The notes beneath the pieces were generated by a model that made no database searches, had not been told where the DNA came from, and saw nothing but the letters and a program-made list of their open reading frames with translations. Below are positions 1 to 10,099 of a stretch of DNA of 23,911 nucleotides, in pieces; the stretch's first letter is position 1, and each line of letters opens with the position of its first letter. The stretch comes from Saprolegnia diclina VS20. Its lineage: Eukaryota > Oomycota > Saprolegniomycetes > Saprolegniales > Saprolegniaceae. The stretch covers positions 832,555 through 856,465 of the forward strand of contig NW_008246074.1 of the NCBI RefSeq assembly GCF_000281045.1. Reading direction: 5' to 3'. A program made the position numbers and the translations under genes.

Positions 1-113
1 TGACTGCAAGCGTGCTTCGACGTCTGCGATAATGGTAAAGTTGGCCGAGCAACCGCGTCGGCAACGCTGTTCAACAAGTCGCATCGCTTTGAACCCCAAC
101 GGCAACAAACGCA

Positions 114-155
114 ACTACATCTACTCTAGTACCGGTACTACATCTACTCTAGTAC
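114..155. repeat. 19-bp direct repeat pair
   Basis: The 19-mer at 114-132 recurs exactly at 137-155 after a 4-bp spacer. The junction contains the palindrome AGTACCGGTACT. It is a small local duplication in gene-free DNA with no visible function. Confidence 0.8.
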
Positions 156-475
156 TTCTTAATAGTACGGGCATGAGTCATGGTACGGGCCAGACGAGCG
201 CTGACCCGTCCGACGAGCCTCGATTGGTTGGCTGCATGATGCTGGTGCTACGTACTCGTCCTGCGGCGTGTCATCTTGCGTGTCAACGGAGCAGTCGCAG
301 ACATCCCTCGAGAGCCTCGCGAGCTTGCGTAGCTTTGCTCTACATCACGTAGAAGGATCTCTCGGAGCCCATCGTCATTGCCTTTTGACAAGTCCGCAAA
401 TGCCTGTCCGCGTCCGCCGTGCACAGAAGCAAGACGAGCTTGACGCTGCCAGTCGGATAGTTGGATACAGATCGG

Positions 476-507
<32 letters not shown>
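476..507. repeat. (TAGA)8 microsatellite
   Basis: Eight uninterrupted TAGA units occupy 32 bp in non-coding DNA. Such a tract is prone to slippage and likely to vary in length between strains. Confidence 0.95.
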
Positions 508-932
508 CCTGCGGTGCCGGGTTGTGCTAACGCAACGGGGAACGACCCCGCACAGCACAGATTTGCGGCTTACGAGACGTCTTGTGGCCTACTAGTAGTA
601 GATGTAGATATCTTTTGGCCCAGCGTTGCTGTGGTCTACACCACGTCCGTGCATATGGATCAACCTTGCAAGGAGAGAGGTCGACTTGACGAGTAGAAGC
701 TGTTGTACGCACGCACGGTCCGGTCCAGTTTTTATGGCTTGCTTCAGATGACGGTGACATAGTCGTCGTAGCCCAGAAACTCTGAAGCCCATAAGCTATC
801 TTGGGAGACCGGGTACGTGGGGTCTTGTGGTGAAAACGACGGGTTCGCCGCGTATGGTGCAACGCAGAGGGACCAGGCTATCCAAAGTACCAATACTAGT
901 GGGCCTATGCAGCCAATCGCATCAACGTGGCT

Positions 933-1533
933 GGTACTGTTCGTTTGGGCAAAACGAAAATGGGCTTCACAAGAAAAAGGAAAAATTAAAATCTAAAACC
1001 ATATAAAAAATCGCCAGAATTTTATACGTCGATTGGAAATGCAATACAATGCGAAATGGGCTGGTTTCATGACGATATCCAGCTTTAAAAATCGCTTCGT
1101 TTGGCGAATTAAAAGCCAGATTCCATCGCAATTCCGATTGAAATAGAGTTTTTTTAATCCGTCACTCGAATAAAAATGCAATATTTTTATTTCGTATCAC
1201 TGTCACACAATGCGTGCTTATTATTGGCTGGTGAATAAAAACATTCAAAAATTAAAATAACGTGTCGAAAAAAATAAAACAATACGGTGGCAAATTTCAC
1301 GCCGCGAGCGCCGCCGCGCATTTTTTTCTTTCATGAGCGCAACCGTGCTTGATGCACGGGCCCCGCGAACACTACGTCGAATATGGAAAAAGCGGCGACG
1401 TAACGCGATGCACGCTAATTTTATACGTCGCGTGACGTCGCCACTTTTTCCATATTCGGCGTTGTGCTCGCGGGGCCCGTGCAGCAAAATTTGCCTCCAT
1501 ACCCATTTTCGTTTTGCCCAAACGAACAGTACC
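933..1533. mobile_element. MITE-like element with perfect 32-bp terminal inverted repeats
   Basis: Positions 933-964 (GGTACTGTTCGTTTGGGCAA and 12 further bases) are the exact reverse complement of 1502-1533. The enclosed 601 bp holds no credible ORF, is AT-rich in its left half, and carries a long hairpin in its right half, so it looks like a non-autonomous DNA transposon or foldback element. If the true ends are CTG...CAG, the flanks are TA on both sides, as in Tc1/mariner insertions. The outer bases GGTA/TACC are themselves palindromic, so the exact ends and target duplication cannot be fixed from one copy. The 14-mer AATTTTATACGTCG occurs twice inside (1018-1031 and 1417-1430). Confidence 0.75.
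1353..1483. repeat. Long imperfect hairpin inside the MITE (55-nt arms)
   Basis: The arm at 1353-1407 pairs with 1429-1483, with 50 of 55 positions matching and a 21-nt loop. The outermost 15 bp (TGCACGGGCCCCGCG) and an inner stretch across GAATATGGAAAAAG match perfectly. A transcript through it would form a strong stem. It is separate from the terminal repeats and could be an older nested foldback. Confidence 0.85.
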
Positions 1534-2445
1534 GAGTAGGCAGTGTTCGCCCCCTCAGGCGTCCCGCGCCAATGTTCTCGATGAGGTGCGAGAGTGTTGC
1601 GCTGCTGACTTTTCGAGTGTTCTCAACGTTGCATCCCCTTACCCACAGCCGCCAAGTGGTTCCGGCGGCAAAGTAGTTCAGAGGACACGCGTCCTTTCTA
1701 TCTTGTTCGTGGCGTGCGTCATGTGCGCGACGCTTTGGCACTTGAGCTTCAACTATGCGCGGTGACGACAAAGACAAGGCGCGTTGCAAAAGCACTGGCT
1801 TGGTACCACAAATGGCGTCACGTTAACGTGACCACAGCCACGACGGCAGCCAGCTCGCTCCTTCGTTCTGGAACAGGCCGATGACATGACAAGCTCCTTC
1901 GCTGCTCCTTTGTTCGTCGGCCCCGTAGCGTATACAGGACGACAAACGACGTCGCGTGAACCGCCTTTTCGACATCGTATTGAACGGCTGACGACTGACG
2001 ATCTCACGAGTCGATGCGGTGAGGGTGTCGGTTCGGCGTCTATTTGCGCAGAGTCAACGATCCACGACAAGGTGGTGACACAAAGTAGTCTCGACAACAC
2101 GGCTACTATCGCCGACTGCGAGTAACACGAGGCGTCGCGTCCATCACTGCTTCAACTACCAAGACAGGTACAGACCGTTTCGTCTTGATGTTCCTTGGAA
2201 TATAGCCTGTTGGCGTCTTCTGGAGCGAGATTAATAATGGGTGGCCACGCGCTTTCGTGGCCATCGCACGCGTTCGATGCGCGTACCAGAGCCAGCGACT
2301 TGGCTATTGGGATCGAAGGACCGGCTTGCCGCCTGTCTGTGTCATACTGCATGACTCACCATGTCAACTAACCATCACCACGCGTCTCTGTGCGGCGGTG
2401 GCGAAGCCCGTCAACTTTATGGGGTCGAGCCAGCGCCATTTGACA

Positions 2446-2475
2446 CAGTCGCTACTAGAACAGTCGCTACTAGAG
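2446..2475. repeat. 15-bp tandem duplication
   Basis: CAGTCGCTACTAGAA at 2446-2460 is followed directly by CAGTCGCTACTAGAG at 2461-2475, so 14 of 15 bases match. It lies in non-coding DNA. Confidence 0.85.
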
Positions 2476-2517
2476 TAGAGTAATCGACGCCGTCCTAGTC
2501 GCTGCATACAACAGCCA

Positions 2518-2541
2518 AGTGCAAACTCGCCAGTTTGCACT
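2518..2541. repeat. Perfect 10-bp inverted repeat
   Basis: AGTGCAAACT, a 4-base loop, then AGTTTGCACT. The core AGTGCAAACTC recurs near the repeats at 21217-21257. It lies about 240 bp upstream of the cyclase-like start. A role as an operator or terminator is not shown. Confidence 0.7.
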
Positions 2542-2776
2542 CGAGAAATCCAGACCAGCGCCGTGTGACTAATGGCCATATTATTACGTCGCGTTTCGTG
2601 CGTCTGCAACCACACTTTATTGTATTGTCTTGATGTTTGTATACATTGGCGCGCTCGGCCGGGTGGGTGCATTAAAATGCGCGTGATTATTTGCACGCCG
2701 CGACCATCCACTAAAGTCGACGCAGAACGGCCAAGTCGGATTCCCGCATCGGACAAGTCCACCGCAGCAGCGACGC

Positions 2777-4962
2777 ATGAGCTGCTGGGACTGCTGCATA
2801 CGCGTGCTCAAGCGCTGCCTTCCGCGCAATGACATTGTGCAGGAGCTCGCGCCGTACCTCAACACGACCAACGGCGGCTACACGGGCCAGAACGGGACCA
2901 ACGGCCGCGCGATCACCAACACGGGCATGACGCACCGCACCAACTCGGAGCGCGACCTTGCTGGCGGCTCGAGCGGGCCGCACTCGCAGCGCACGCGCCG
3001 GCGTGACGGCGAGGTCATTGATAATCCTGCGTCCGCGGCCGTCTCGGCGGGCCGCGGCAAAGGCTCGATCCTCAACCCAAAGTCGCTGCAAGCGGTCAAG
3101 AGCAGCAGCGGCTCGAACCGGTCGCTGCCGCGCAGCGACACAGTGGGCACCAACGGCTACGACTACACGCAGCGGCCCGAGCACCGCTCGATGACCGACG
3201 TGTACCTCGAGTTTAGCGAGACCGCCGACATCCGCGCCTTGGGCTACGCCGGCGCCATGCGCCTCTCGTCCGGCCACCACGCGACGTCGCACGTGTCCGA
3301 CCCGTACACGCACGACTTCATGTCGACCGACGTTCAGCTCCCGATTTTGCAGGCACAGACGTCGGTGACCAACTCGGACGACGCCATGTCGGATGAGATG
3401 AACGTACTCGTGTACGTCTCGATCGCGGCCTTTCAGCGGCTCTCGCGGCAGTTCCAAGAGCTCATGGAGGAGGCCACCGCGCTGTATGTGCACATGATCC
3501 GGTCGCGCCTCGTCGAGTACGGCGGCATCGAGCTCCGCTTCAACGACGAATTCTTCATCCTCGGGTTCCACTCCGAGTACAACGCAGCGCGGTGGTGCCT
3601 CGCAATGCAGCTCGGCCTCATGTACGCTGCGTGGAACCCCAAGTTTCTCAAAGCACCGGAGGCCCAAGAAGAGCTCTCGCCCGAGAAGCCGACGCTCGTC
3701 TTCCGCGGCCTCCGCGTGCGCATGGCGATCCACCTCGTCGGCTCCGAGACCGACCACGAAGATGAGTTTCAAGACCTTTGCGATGAGAAGGAGACCAACC
3801 CGAAGGATCTCGTCCGGCTCATTGGCGAGTGCGCGCACGGCGGCCAGATTGTGCTCTCGGACGGCGCATGGGAGAAGCTCAAAGAACAGCTCGTGCAGAT
3901 GGGCAACCCGGTTGTCGAGGACCTTGGGAAGCACCTCGTGGGCGGGTACCCGCTCCAGCTCTTCCAGCTGCTGCCCAAGCACTTGGAAGACCGGCGGTTC
4001 CTTACGCTCATGTCGCCGCGGCAGTTGGCGCCTGGCATGCGCGATGCGCCGGCGGCCGGTGGCGAAGTGACCATGGTGTTTACCTTTATCGAAGGCGCGC
4101 GGTCGCTCATGCTCAGCGACGCGCACAGCCTCGTCTCGCGCGTCAAGTCGATCTGCACCTTGTCGCGCAAGCTCCTCCGCCAGTTTCACGGCTACGAGTG
4201 CCAAGAGCTCCAAGGCGTACGTCTCGCACTCTATATCTCTACATGCCACGGCTCATGGATGACCGACTGTAGGACTTTATGCTTGCCTTTCACCGTCCGG
4301 CCGACGCTGTCGCGTGGTGCGCCCAAGTCCAAAAGCAAGTCTACGCGCTCTTCGAGTCGGACCCGACCGGCATCCAGTTTCGCATCTCGATCGGTGTCGA
4401 GACCGGGGTCCCTGTCAGCGTGAGTCCGCACAAGTCGAGTGGCCGCGCCGACTACTTTGGCAACATTGTCAACCAAACCGCGCGCATCGCCAAGGCGTCG
4501 CGCGGCGGCCAGATCCTCATTGGTGGCGATGCGTGGACGGCCTTTCTGCAAGACACGACGTCGTACTTTGAGACGGCACCGCGCGGCGCGGCATCAACGC
4601 CGTGCTACTTCAAGTCGCACGGCAAGTTCCTCTTCAAGGGCATTGCGTCCGGCACGCTCTTGATCGAAGCCATTCCCAAGGGCCTCGAGCACGTTGTGCA
4701 CTCGCCGATCACGGCCAAGCGCTGCAAGAAGCGCGAGAGCCGCGCCGACTTGGGTCCGAACGGCACGCAGCTGCTCTACGTCTGGAGCCAGTACTCGCTC
4801 GAAGAGGCGGGCTGCTCGACGATCCGGGACACGGAGCTCTTTGATGAGAAATCGTGGTACGGCAGCCTCTCGGAGATGTCGACGTCGGACCTCCGGTCGT
4901 GGTTCAACGATGAAAACAACTCAAACCTCGGCTTCTCGTCGCTCAACGAGACGTACGTCTAA
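2777..4962 (+). CDS. Tandem class III nucleotide cyclase homology protein, probably catalytically degenerate
   Basis: Two exons, 2777-4216 and 4273-4962, joined by a 56-bp intron (GTACGT...TGTAG) in phase 0, give 709 aa. Splicing rebuilds the diagnostic cyclase stretch QELQGDFMLAF at the junction, which supports the model. The N terminus is Cys-rich (MSCWDCC) and could be lipidated. Residues 30-200 are Ser/Asn-rich and look disordered. A first cyclase-like domain spans about 208-400 (GGIELRFNDEFFILGF, GLRVRMAIHL) and a second about 431-640 (EVTMVFTFIEG, then DYFGNIVNQTARI and GGQILIGGDAW). No transmembrane segment is seen. In active class III enzymes two Asp bind the metals. The first is replaced here in both domains (YVSIAAF; FTFIEG) and only the second is kept (RFNDEF; QGDF). 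Domain 2 keeps the transition-state N and R (VNQTAR); domain 1 lacks them. Family membership is secure; activity as adenylate or guanylate cyclase is doubtful, and a sensing or pseudoenzyme role is possible. Confidence 0.85.
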
Positions 4963-5489
4963 GAAGCCGCTATCTAGTTTAGAAGATACAACAAAAACGT
5001 AGTAGAGAAAGAGACGCAAGAGCGCATATATGGTCGTTAATATAACTTATTCTAGTCAGGAGGTCGTAGTCGTCATCATAGACCGCGTGTCAGCACCTCG
5101 CCAAGTGGCCTCCTATGCACGTGGGAGAAGGCGACGCGACGTGTCCAGCTGCATCCAACAGGAGGCCCGAAGCTGCCAGTAGGAATGACACCACCTTGTC
5201 CTGATGCAGTCGCGGTGACGACCCACTGCGGCCAAAGGGCCAAAGTCAAACAGCGACGGCGTCAAGGCCGAGACAGCGTCCTTGCAGGTCATGAAGTCGA
5301 CGTACTTTGCGAAGATCAACACCACATGCAACCGACGTCAAGGGACTATAGGCGGTGAGTCAGCTGGCAGGCGATAAGCCGTGAGAAGCAACTACGGAGA
5401 CGGTAGCCGCAGCCTTTATACGCTCGACAAACGACCCAATTCGTAACAGTTTGGGAACGACCGGTATTTATAACGCGACTAGCACCAAG
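4963..5489. other. Intergenic region between cyclase-like and coiled-coil genes
   Basis: It should hold the 3' UTR of the cyclase-like gene and the promoter of the coiled-coil gene. A TATTTATAA stretch lies 25-30 bp upstream of the downstream ATG. No gene or repeat was recognised. Confidence 0.5.
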
Positions 5490-7783
5490 ATGGACGGCGA
5501 GTCGCCCGAGGTCCGAGTGTCGGTCGAGGCGCCGACCGATGGCTCGATGACCGAGCGCACGCGGGGCACGTACGGCGGCCGCCAGCGCTGGCTCATGCCG
5601 GGCACGCTCGACGGCAACCAGAGCATCGCGTCGCCCAAGAAGAGCACGTCCAAGAGGTACGCTGCAAGAAGAGATCCTCGCCATATGATCCAATTTGGAC
5701 TTGTGTAGCAAGGTCACGGCGCCGTCGGTGCAGTCGTTCCTTGGCACGCTGGGCATCGGCCTCGGCGACGATCTTCAGATGGTCGACCGCGAAGCCAACG
5801 AAGTTGCTGCGTACCGTCGGGTTCGCTCCATGACCGTCGTCGGCACGCCGTGGTGCCACGTATTTGCGTAGGAGTTTGACTTGATCCGCAATGCCAACAG
5901 CCGCAAGGAGGCCGAGATCAAGGTGCTGCTGCCATATCCTTCTCCATCCACCGCATGCGGCGGTGCTGTAGAAAATCGGAGAAGCGCTCGCGGAAGCATC
6001 TTCGCTTCTCTCAAGCCGCAAGATGGATGGCATGGCCTTCCAGACCAAGGCCATCAACCTCGAGAACCGTGCGTCGGTGCGTCACGACCCTTTCGAGCTT
6101 GCTTTGTAGCCAGTATCTCAGTATATGAATGACTTAGTCGATCGAAAACAAACTGGAAGACGAGCTCGCCGACCGCGGCGTGTACAGCCACATGATACAA
6201 CGCCTTGCGCTCGAGGTCGCCAGCGCGTTCGTTCGCCAATGCCTCAATGCAGACGTAGGTGCAAGAGTCCAAGAAGCTGACGACGATCAAAGAAAAGGAA
6301 CTCTACGCGCTGCAAAACGACTTTGCCGCGGGCTCGATGGCGCTGCAGACGGCGCGGGTTCGACTCGGAGAGTGGACGTATTTCGATTAATATTGTATTA
6401 GCAAGAGAAATGCACGGCCGAGACGACCCAGAAGAAGCTCGTCAAGCAGCTGCAAGACCTCCGTGACGAAAACAGCCGCGCGATTGAAGACATGGAGAGC
6501 GCGATCGAGAGCACGCGCAAGAAGCAAGACATGATCGAACAACGAGAACTGAGCCGGCGCAAAGTGGCTCAAAATGTGACGGGCGAGCAAACCGCGCGCG
6601 AAACCAAGCGGCTGCGCCAAGAAAGCCAGATCCAGAGCGCGCAGTTTGCCCAGATCCAGACCGAACTCATGCAGACCGATGCCAAGCTCATTACGCTCGA
6701 GGTTCCTTGGCAATGCCGCCGAAACATTGACACATTTGGTGGCGTAGGCCGACTTGCGCCGGCTGAGCGAAGCCGCGGGCACCAACGATATCGACAAGAT
6801 CATTGCCAAGTACCTCTCGCGCGAAGAGACCTTTCGAAACCTCAAGGAAGAGCATTCGATTGCCGACGCCAAGATGCGCAAGCTCCGTGAACTGTACAAG
6901 CAGCTCTCGGACCAACTCGCGACGCTGCGTGGGGCGACCATGAACACGCGCGGCGCGTACCAAGAGATGGACGACACGGCCGAGAAGCTCAAGGAGATTG
7001 AGAAGAACGTGTCGGCGCTCCAAGAGCGTTGCAACCGCTCCAACGTTCTCGTACGGCGTCGTTGCTTGCAGAACATTTGAGGCATAAGCTGTGCTTTGTA
7101 GCTCGATGCGTTTCGATCGTGCATGGTCAAGTGCATGGCAAAAATGAGCTCGGTCCGAGGGTCCATGGAGCTCGAGAACGAGGTCGACCTCAACAAGGCC
7201 GGCGACATCTCGACGACCGACCTCGTGCATTTGGTACCTTGTCACTGTCACAGACGCTGGTGCGAACGCTGTTTTAGGTTGAGCAAAAGCTCAGCCGCAT
7301 CCTTGATGTCATCAACCGAGAAAAGGCCGAGCACGAGTTGCACCGGTCCGAAACCGTCTCGAATGGACATGGCAGCAACAACGCGGGCGACAGCAAGGGC
7401 CAGCAGCCGTCGCCCAACGAGACGGAAGAGCATTTCATTCTGCGTGTCTCGACGGCCGACAACTCGCAAGGCAACATTCGCGTACGAGTAGAACCGCGCG
7501 ACGACAGGTGCTTACAGACCTCTATGCGCAGGTCCGGCCAAAGACGCAGCCCAAGGCCTCCAAGGTCGCCAAGATCCTGCGCCATTCCCAGGACCATAGC
7601 AACGAGGCGCTCAAGGAGCCAACGCGATCCAAGGACGACGACGATGTGCCGCAGCCCGCGATCGAGACGAGCGACGAGCCGCTCATTGATCGCGCGATGC
7701 GCAAGAAGCTCGTCGGGCTCGTCATCAACCGCGGCAAGCGAGCCAAGAAAGGGTCAGGCACACCCGGGACCGGGCCCGCATAA
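5490..7783 (+). CDS. Long coiled-coil protein, possibly outer dynein arm docking-complex type
   Basis: Eleven exons: 5490-5656, 5709-5820, 5872-5922, 5972-6076, 6138-6215, 6259-6357, 6402-6701, 6748-7050, 7102-7233, 7278-7481 and 7532-7783. The ten introns are 43-61 bp and almost all end in TAG. The model gives 600 aa. Residues from about 60 to 450 are nearly continuous heptad-type coiled coil, rich in K, E, Q and L. A stretch near the middle, DIDKIIAKYLSREETF, resembles the conserved segment of the CCDC63/CCDC114/CCDC151 family of ciliary docking proteins. The C-terminal part is low-complexity, then acidic (SKDDDDVPQP) and ends in a basic tail (NRGKRAKKG). An in-frame ATG at 5451 also exists; 5490 was chosen because 5451 would be very close to, or overlap, the TATTTATAA stretch. 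A role in zoospore flagella fits the lineage but is inferred. The donor of the fifth intron (GTCGCC, 6216) and the last intron (7482-7531) are the weakest calls. Confidence 0.75.
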
Positions 7784-7971
7784 CTTTACAAACACCCGCC
7801 TTTGTGACTCCCTTTGTATTCTGCATTTTTGTATGGGAGATGGACGACGTCGACCTTCGGTCATGACGTGGCAGGCGCCACGGCCGTTTCGCAGGCCCAA
7901 GGCCACCGTCGCGAGCGTCGATGCCATTGGTCCGTGCCCGAAGTTCGTAGTTACACTTTTTTGTTTGGCTC

Positions 7972-9550
7972 ATGTCGCGACAAGGAGCGCTCCTGCCGCT
8001 GTACAAGCGGCTGGTCGGCGCCAAGCAGCTCCGCCCCGACGCCGCCCAAGAGGCCGTCGTGGGCCATCTCCAGAAGCTGCAGAAGCGCCTGACGTCGTAC
8101 GAGCTGCCGTCGTCGGTACGCTACGTAGCATCGACGGAGGCTTATGCGGCCGATGCTAGGAACATGGCGCGATGCAGGTGCCGCGCGGCTTGTACCTCGT
8201 GGGCAAAGTGGGCACGGGCAAGTCGATGCTCATGGACCTCTTCTACGAGAGCCTCGCGACCAAGAAGCGGCGCGTGCACTTTAACGCGTTCTTGCTCGAA
8301 GTGCACCGACGTATCCATGCGCGCAAGCAGGAGCACTTGGCGACCTTTGGCCGGTCCGCGCACATTGAGCTCGAGCCCGAGCGCGATATCATCACGCTCA
8401 TTGCGAAAGAAGTCGCTCAAGAAAGCCCGATTTTGTGCTTTGACGAATTTCAGGTAGCCTCGATCGTAACCTCGCTTGCACGTGACATGCCTAGGTCATT
8501 GACATCGCCGACGCCATGATCATGCGCAAATTCTTTGGCACGCTCTTCAACCAAGGCACGGTCATGATCGCCACGTCCAACACGCACCCCAAGGTAGCTC
8601 CTCGGCTCCAATTCCTGTATTCAAAGAGGCTAGGATCTCTACCCGGATGGCGTCAACCGAGAGTACTTTCTTCCGTTTCTCGACTTGCTCCAGCAGCACA
8701 CGCGCGTACTGTCGATCGACTCGAGTACCGACCATCGACGCATTGAAAAGGTGCAAGTACGGTGGGCCTTGCGGATGCAAACCTCACAGTGTAGCCGGTC
8801 GGCGAAACATATCTGTGCCCGTGGAGCGAGTCGGCAGATGCGTCCTTGAAGGCAGCCGCCGAGGCCTTGCTCCCGAAAGGCGCGCTGTTGTCGCTGCAGA
8901 CGACGCCCGTCATGATGGGCCGGTCGCTCACGGTGCTGGGGTACCGTGACGTGGTGTGCGTCGCGAGCTTTCAAGAGCTCTGCAACACGGACAAGGGCGC
9001 GGCCGACTACAAGGCGCTCGCAGAGGCGTACGGCACCGTGGTCTTGCTCAACGTACCGCAGCTGACGATTCAAATGCACAACCAGGTACGTTGCTGTTTG
9101 TTGACTTTTTGTCGGTTTTTGTCGATTTTTGTCGATATTTGTCGATTTTCTCAAATGTTTCAAATTTTTGTGGTATCACAGAGACTCATATCGACGGGCT
9201 AGGCCCGACGCTTTATTACGCTGCTCGACGAGCTGTACGAGCACCGTGTGCGCCTTCTCTGCTCGGCCCACGTCAAGCCCGACGACCTCTTTGCGTTTAG
9301 CGGGGCGCCCAAGCCGCAGCGCCTCTCGCCGGAAGAGGTTGATGCGCTGCGCAAGGCCAACAAGGCCGCCGGCGTTCCTGCCTTTAGCTCTTGGGACGGC
9401 CCGTCGGGCGCATTCGAGAACGACCCGTCGAACGAAAACCCCGTCAAGAACATGAGCTCGATGACCGACCTCCTGTATGCATGCAACCGCGCAGTCTCGC
9501 GCCTCCATGAGATGCGCACTGCGACGTACCAGACGCGCGCCCAGCGCTAG
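7972..9550 (+). CDS. AFG1: AFG1/LACE1 (ZapE-family) AAA-type ATPase, mitochondrial
   Basis: Six exons (7972-8115, 8160-8453, 8495-8593, 8634-8750, 8795-9085, 9203-9550) give 430 aa. The P-loop is GKVGTGKS (residues 63-70, in GLYLVGKVGTGKSMLMDLF) and Walker B is ILCFDEFQ followed by VIDIADAMIM, both characteristic of AFG1. Further family blocks are ATSNTHP, FLPFLDLL, ARRFITLLDELYEHRVRL and the C-terminal SMTDLLYACNRAVSRLHEM. Known members sit in the mitochondrial matrix or inner membrane and assist turnover or assembly of respiratory-chain proteins. Introns are 40-44 bp except the fifth (117 bp), which carries T-rich repeats. The start at 7972 gives no clear presequence. An alternative first exon, 7863-7929, spliced to 7985 by a 55-bp intron with an AAG acceptor, would replace it with a basic, Arg-rich, acid-poor N terminus like a mitochondrial signal. 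It lies only about 190 bp after the coiled-coil gene. Confidence 0.93.
9103..9160 (+). repeat. TTTTTGTCGA-type degenerate tandem repeat in an AFG1 intron
   Basis: The 117-bp intron at 9086-9202 contains about four to five copies of a 10-11-bp unit close to TTTTTGTCGAT. This expansion explains why the intron is more than twice as long as its neighbours. No regulatory role is visible. Confidence 0.75.
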
Positions 9551-10099
9551 CTCGTATTCCGTGTATATACACAGTGTCCTTTTTTGGAGGACATACCATA
9601 TGTACCTGTTCGGATGTCAAAGCTACGTGGTTTGGAGGTTAGGGTTGAGCCTATTGGCAACCTCAACCAACTAAAGTTTTGCACTGACAAGCTTCGGTCA
9701 CGGCTAGTGGATTTCTCGGATGATCAATGGCTAGAGTCCCGAGTTTGGTTTACGCAGCCTCTCAAGCCTCCGGGTCCTCCTACGATTCCCTCTTCCCTTT
9801 TTCCTTCAACTTTGTTCCACTAGGGCTAGGTTTAGAATATTGTCGGACGATGGAGGGCAGCCGTGGAGACGAACGCAGAACCGACTACTGGACTACTGGG
9901 GGTGCATTGACTAAGCTTCCAGCCGTCTAAACCTATCCCTAGTACGAACGTCGAGGGAGAAATAGAATTGAGATGCGGAAGTGGGGTTTACGAAATATAT
10001 ACACTGGCATCACCGACACAGACAATTTTGGAATAAAGGTGCAAGAATGACAATATATCACGTTAATTAACGACGTACTATCTATCAATATGCAGCGGC
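9551..10099. other. Convergent intergenic region
   Basis: It lies between the 3' ends of AFG1 (+) and the thaumatin-like gene (-). It is less GC-rich than the genes and should contain both 3' UTRs. A single TTAGGG at about 9640 is isolated. No gene was recognised. Confidence 0.55.

Larger units (their letters stand above)
1..932. other. Gene-free flank upstream of the MITE
   Basis: No frame here has the long, GC-ending codon run that marks the genes of this window, and I found no chain of exons. Apart from the short direct repeat and the TAGA microsatellite I see nothing. The sequence may be intergenic or belong to the edge of a gene off the window. Confidence 0.6.
1534..2776. other. Gene-free region upstream of the cyclase-like gene
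   Basis: No supported gene. It contains a 15-bp tandem duplication (2446-2475) and a 10-bp perfect hairpin (2518-2541). The last few hundred bases presumably include the promoter of the cyclase-like gene, but no core element could be identified with confidence. Confidence 0.55.

Noticed and set aside
476-507. Regular short repeats considered as a CRISPR array
   Set aside because: It is an uninterrupted tetranucleotide microsatellite with no spacers, in a eukaryotic genome.
2711-4249. 512-codon open frame antisense to the cyclase-like gene
   Set aside because: It is a by-product of GC-biased codons on the other strand. Its translation is Arg/Val/Glu/His-rich low-complexity sequence, and the plus strand has clear cyclase motifs.
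7338-8159. Long plus-strand open frame bridging the coiled-coil and AFG1 genes
   Set aside because: It leaves the coding frame at the intron at 7482 and continues as Arg/Ser/Pro-rich noise.
9638-9650. TTAGGG motif
   Set aside because: A single copy, with no array, so it is not telomeric.
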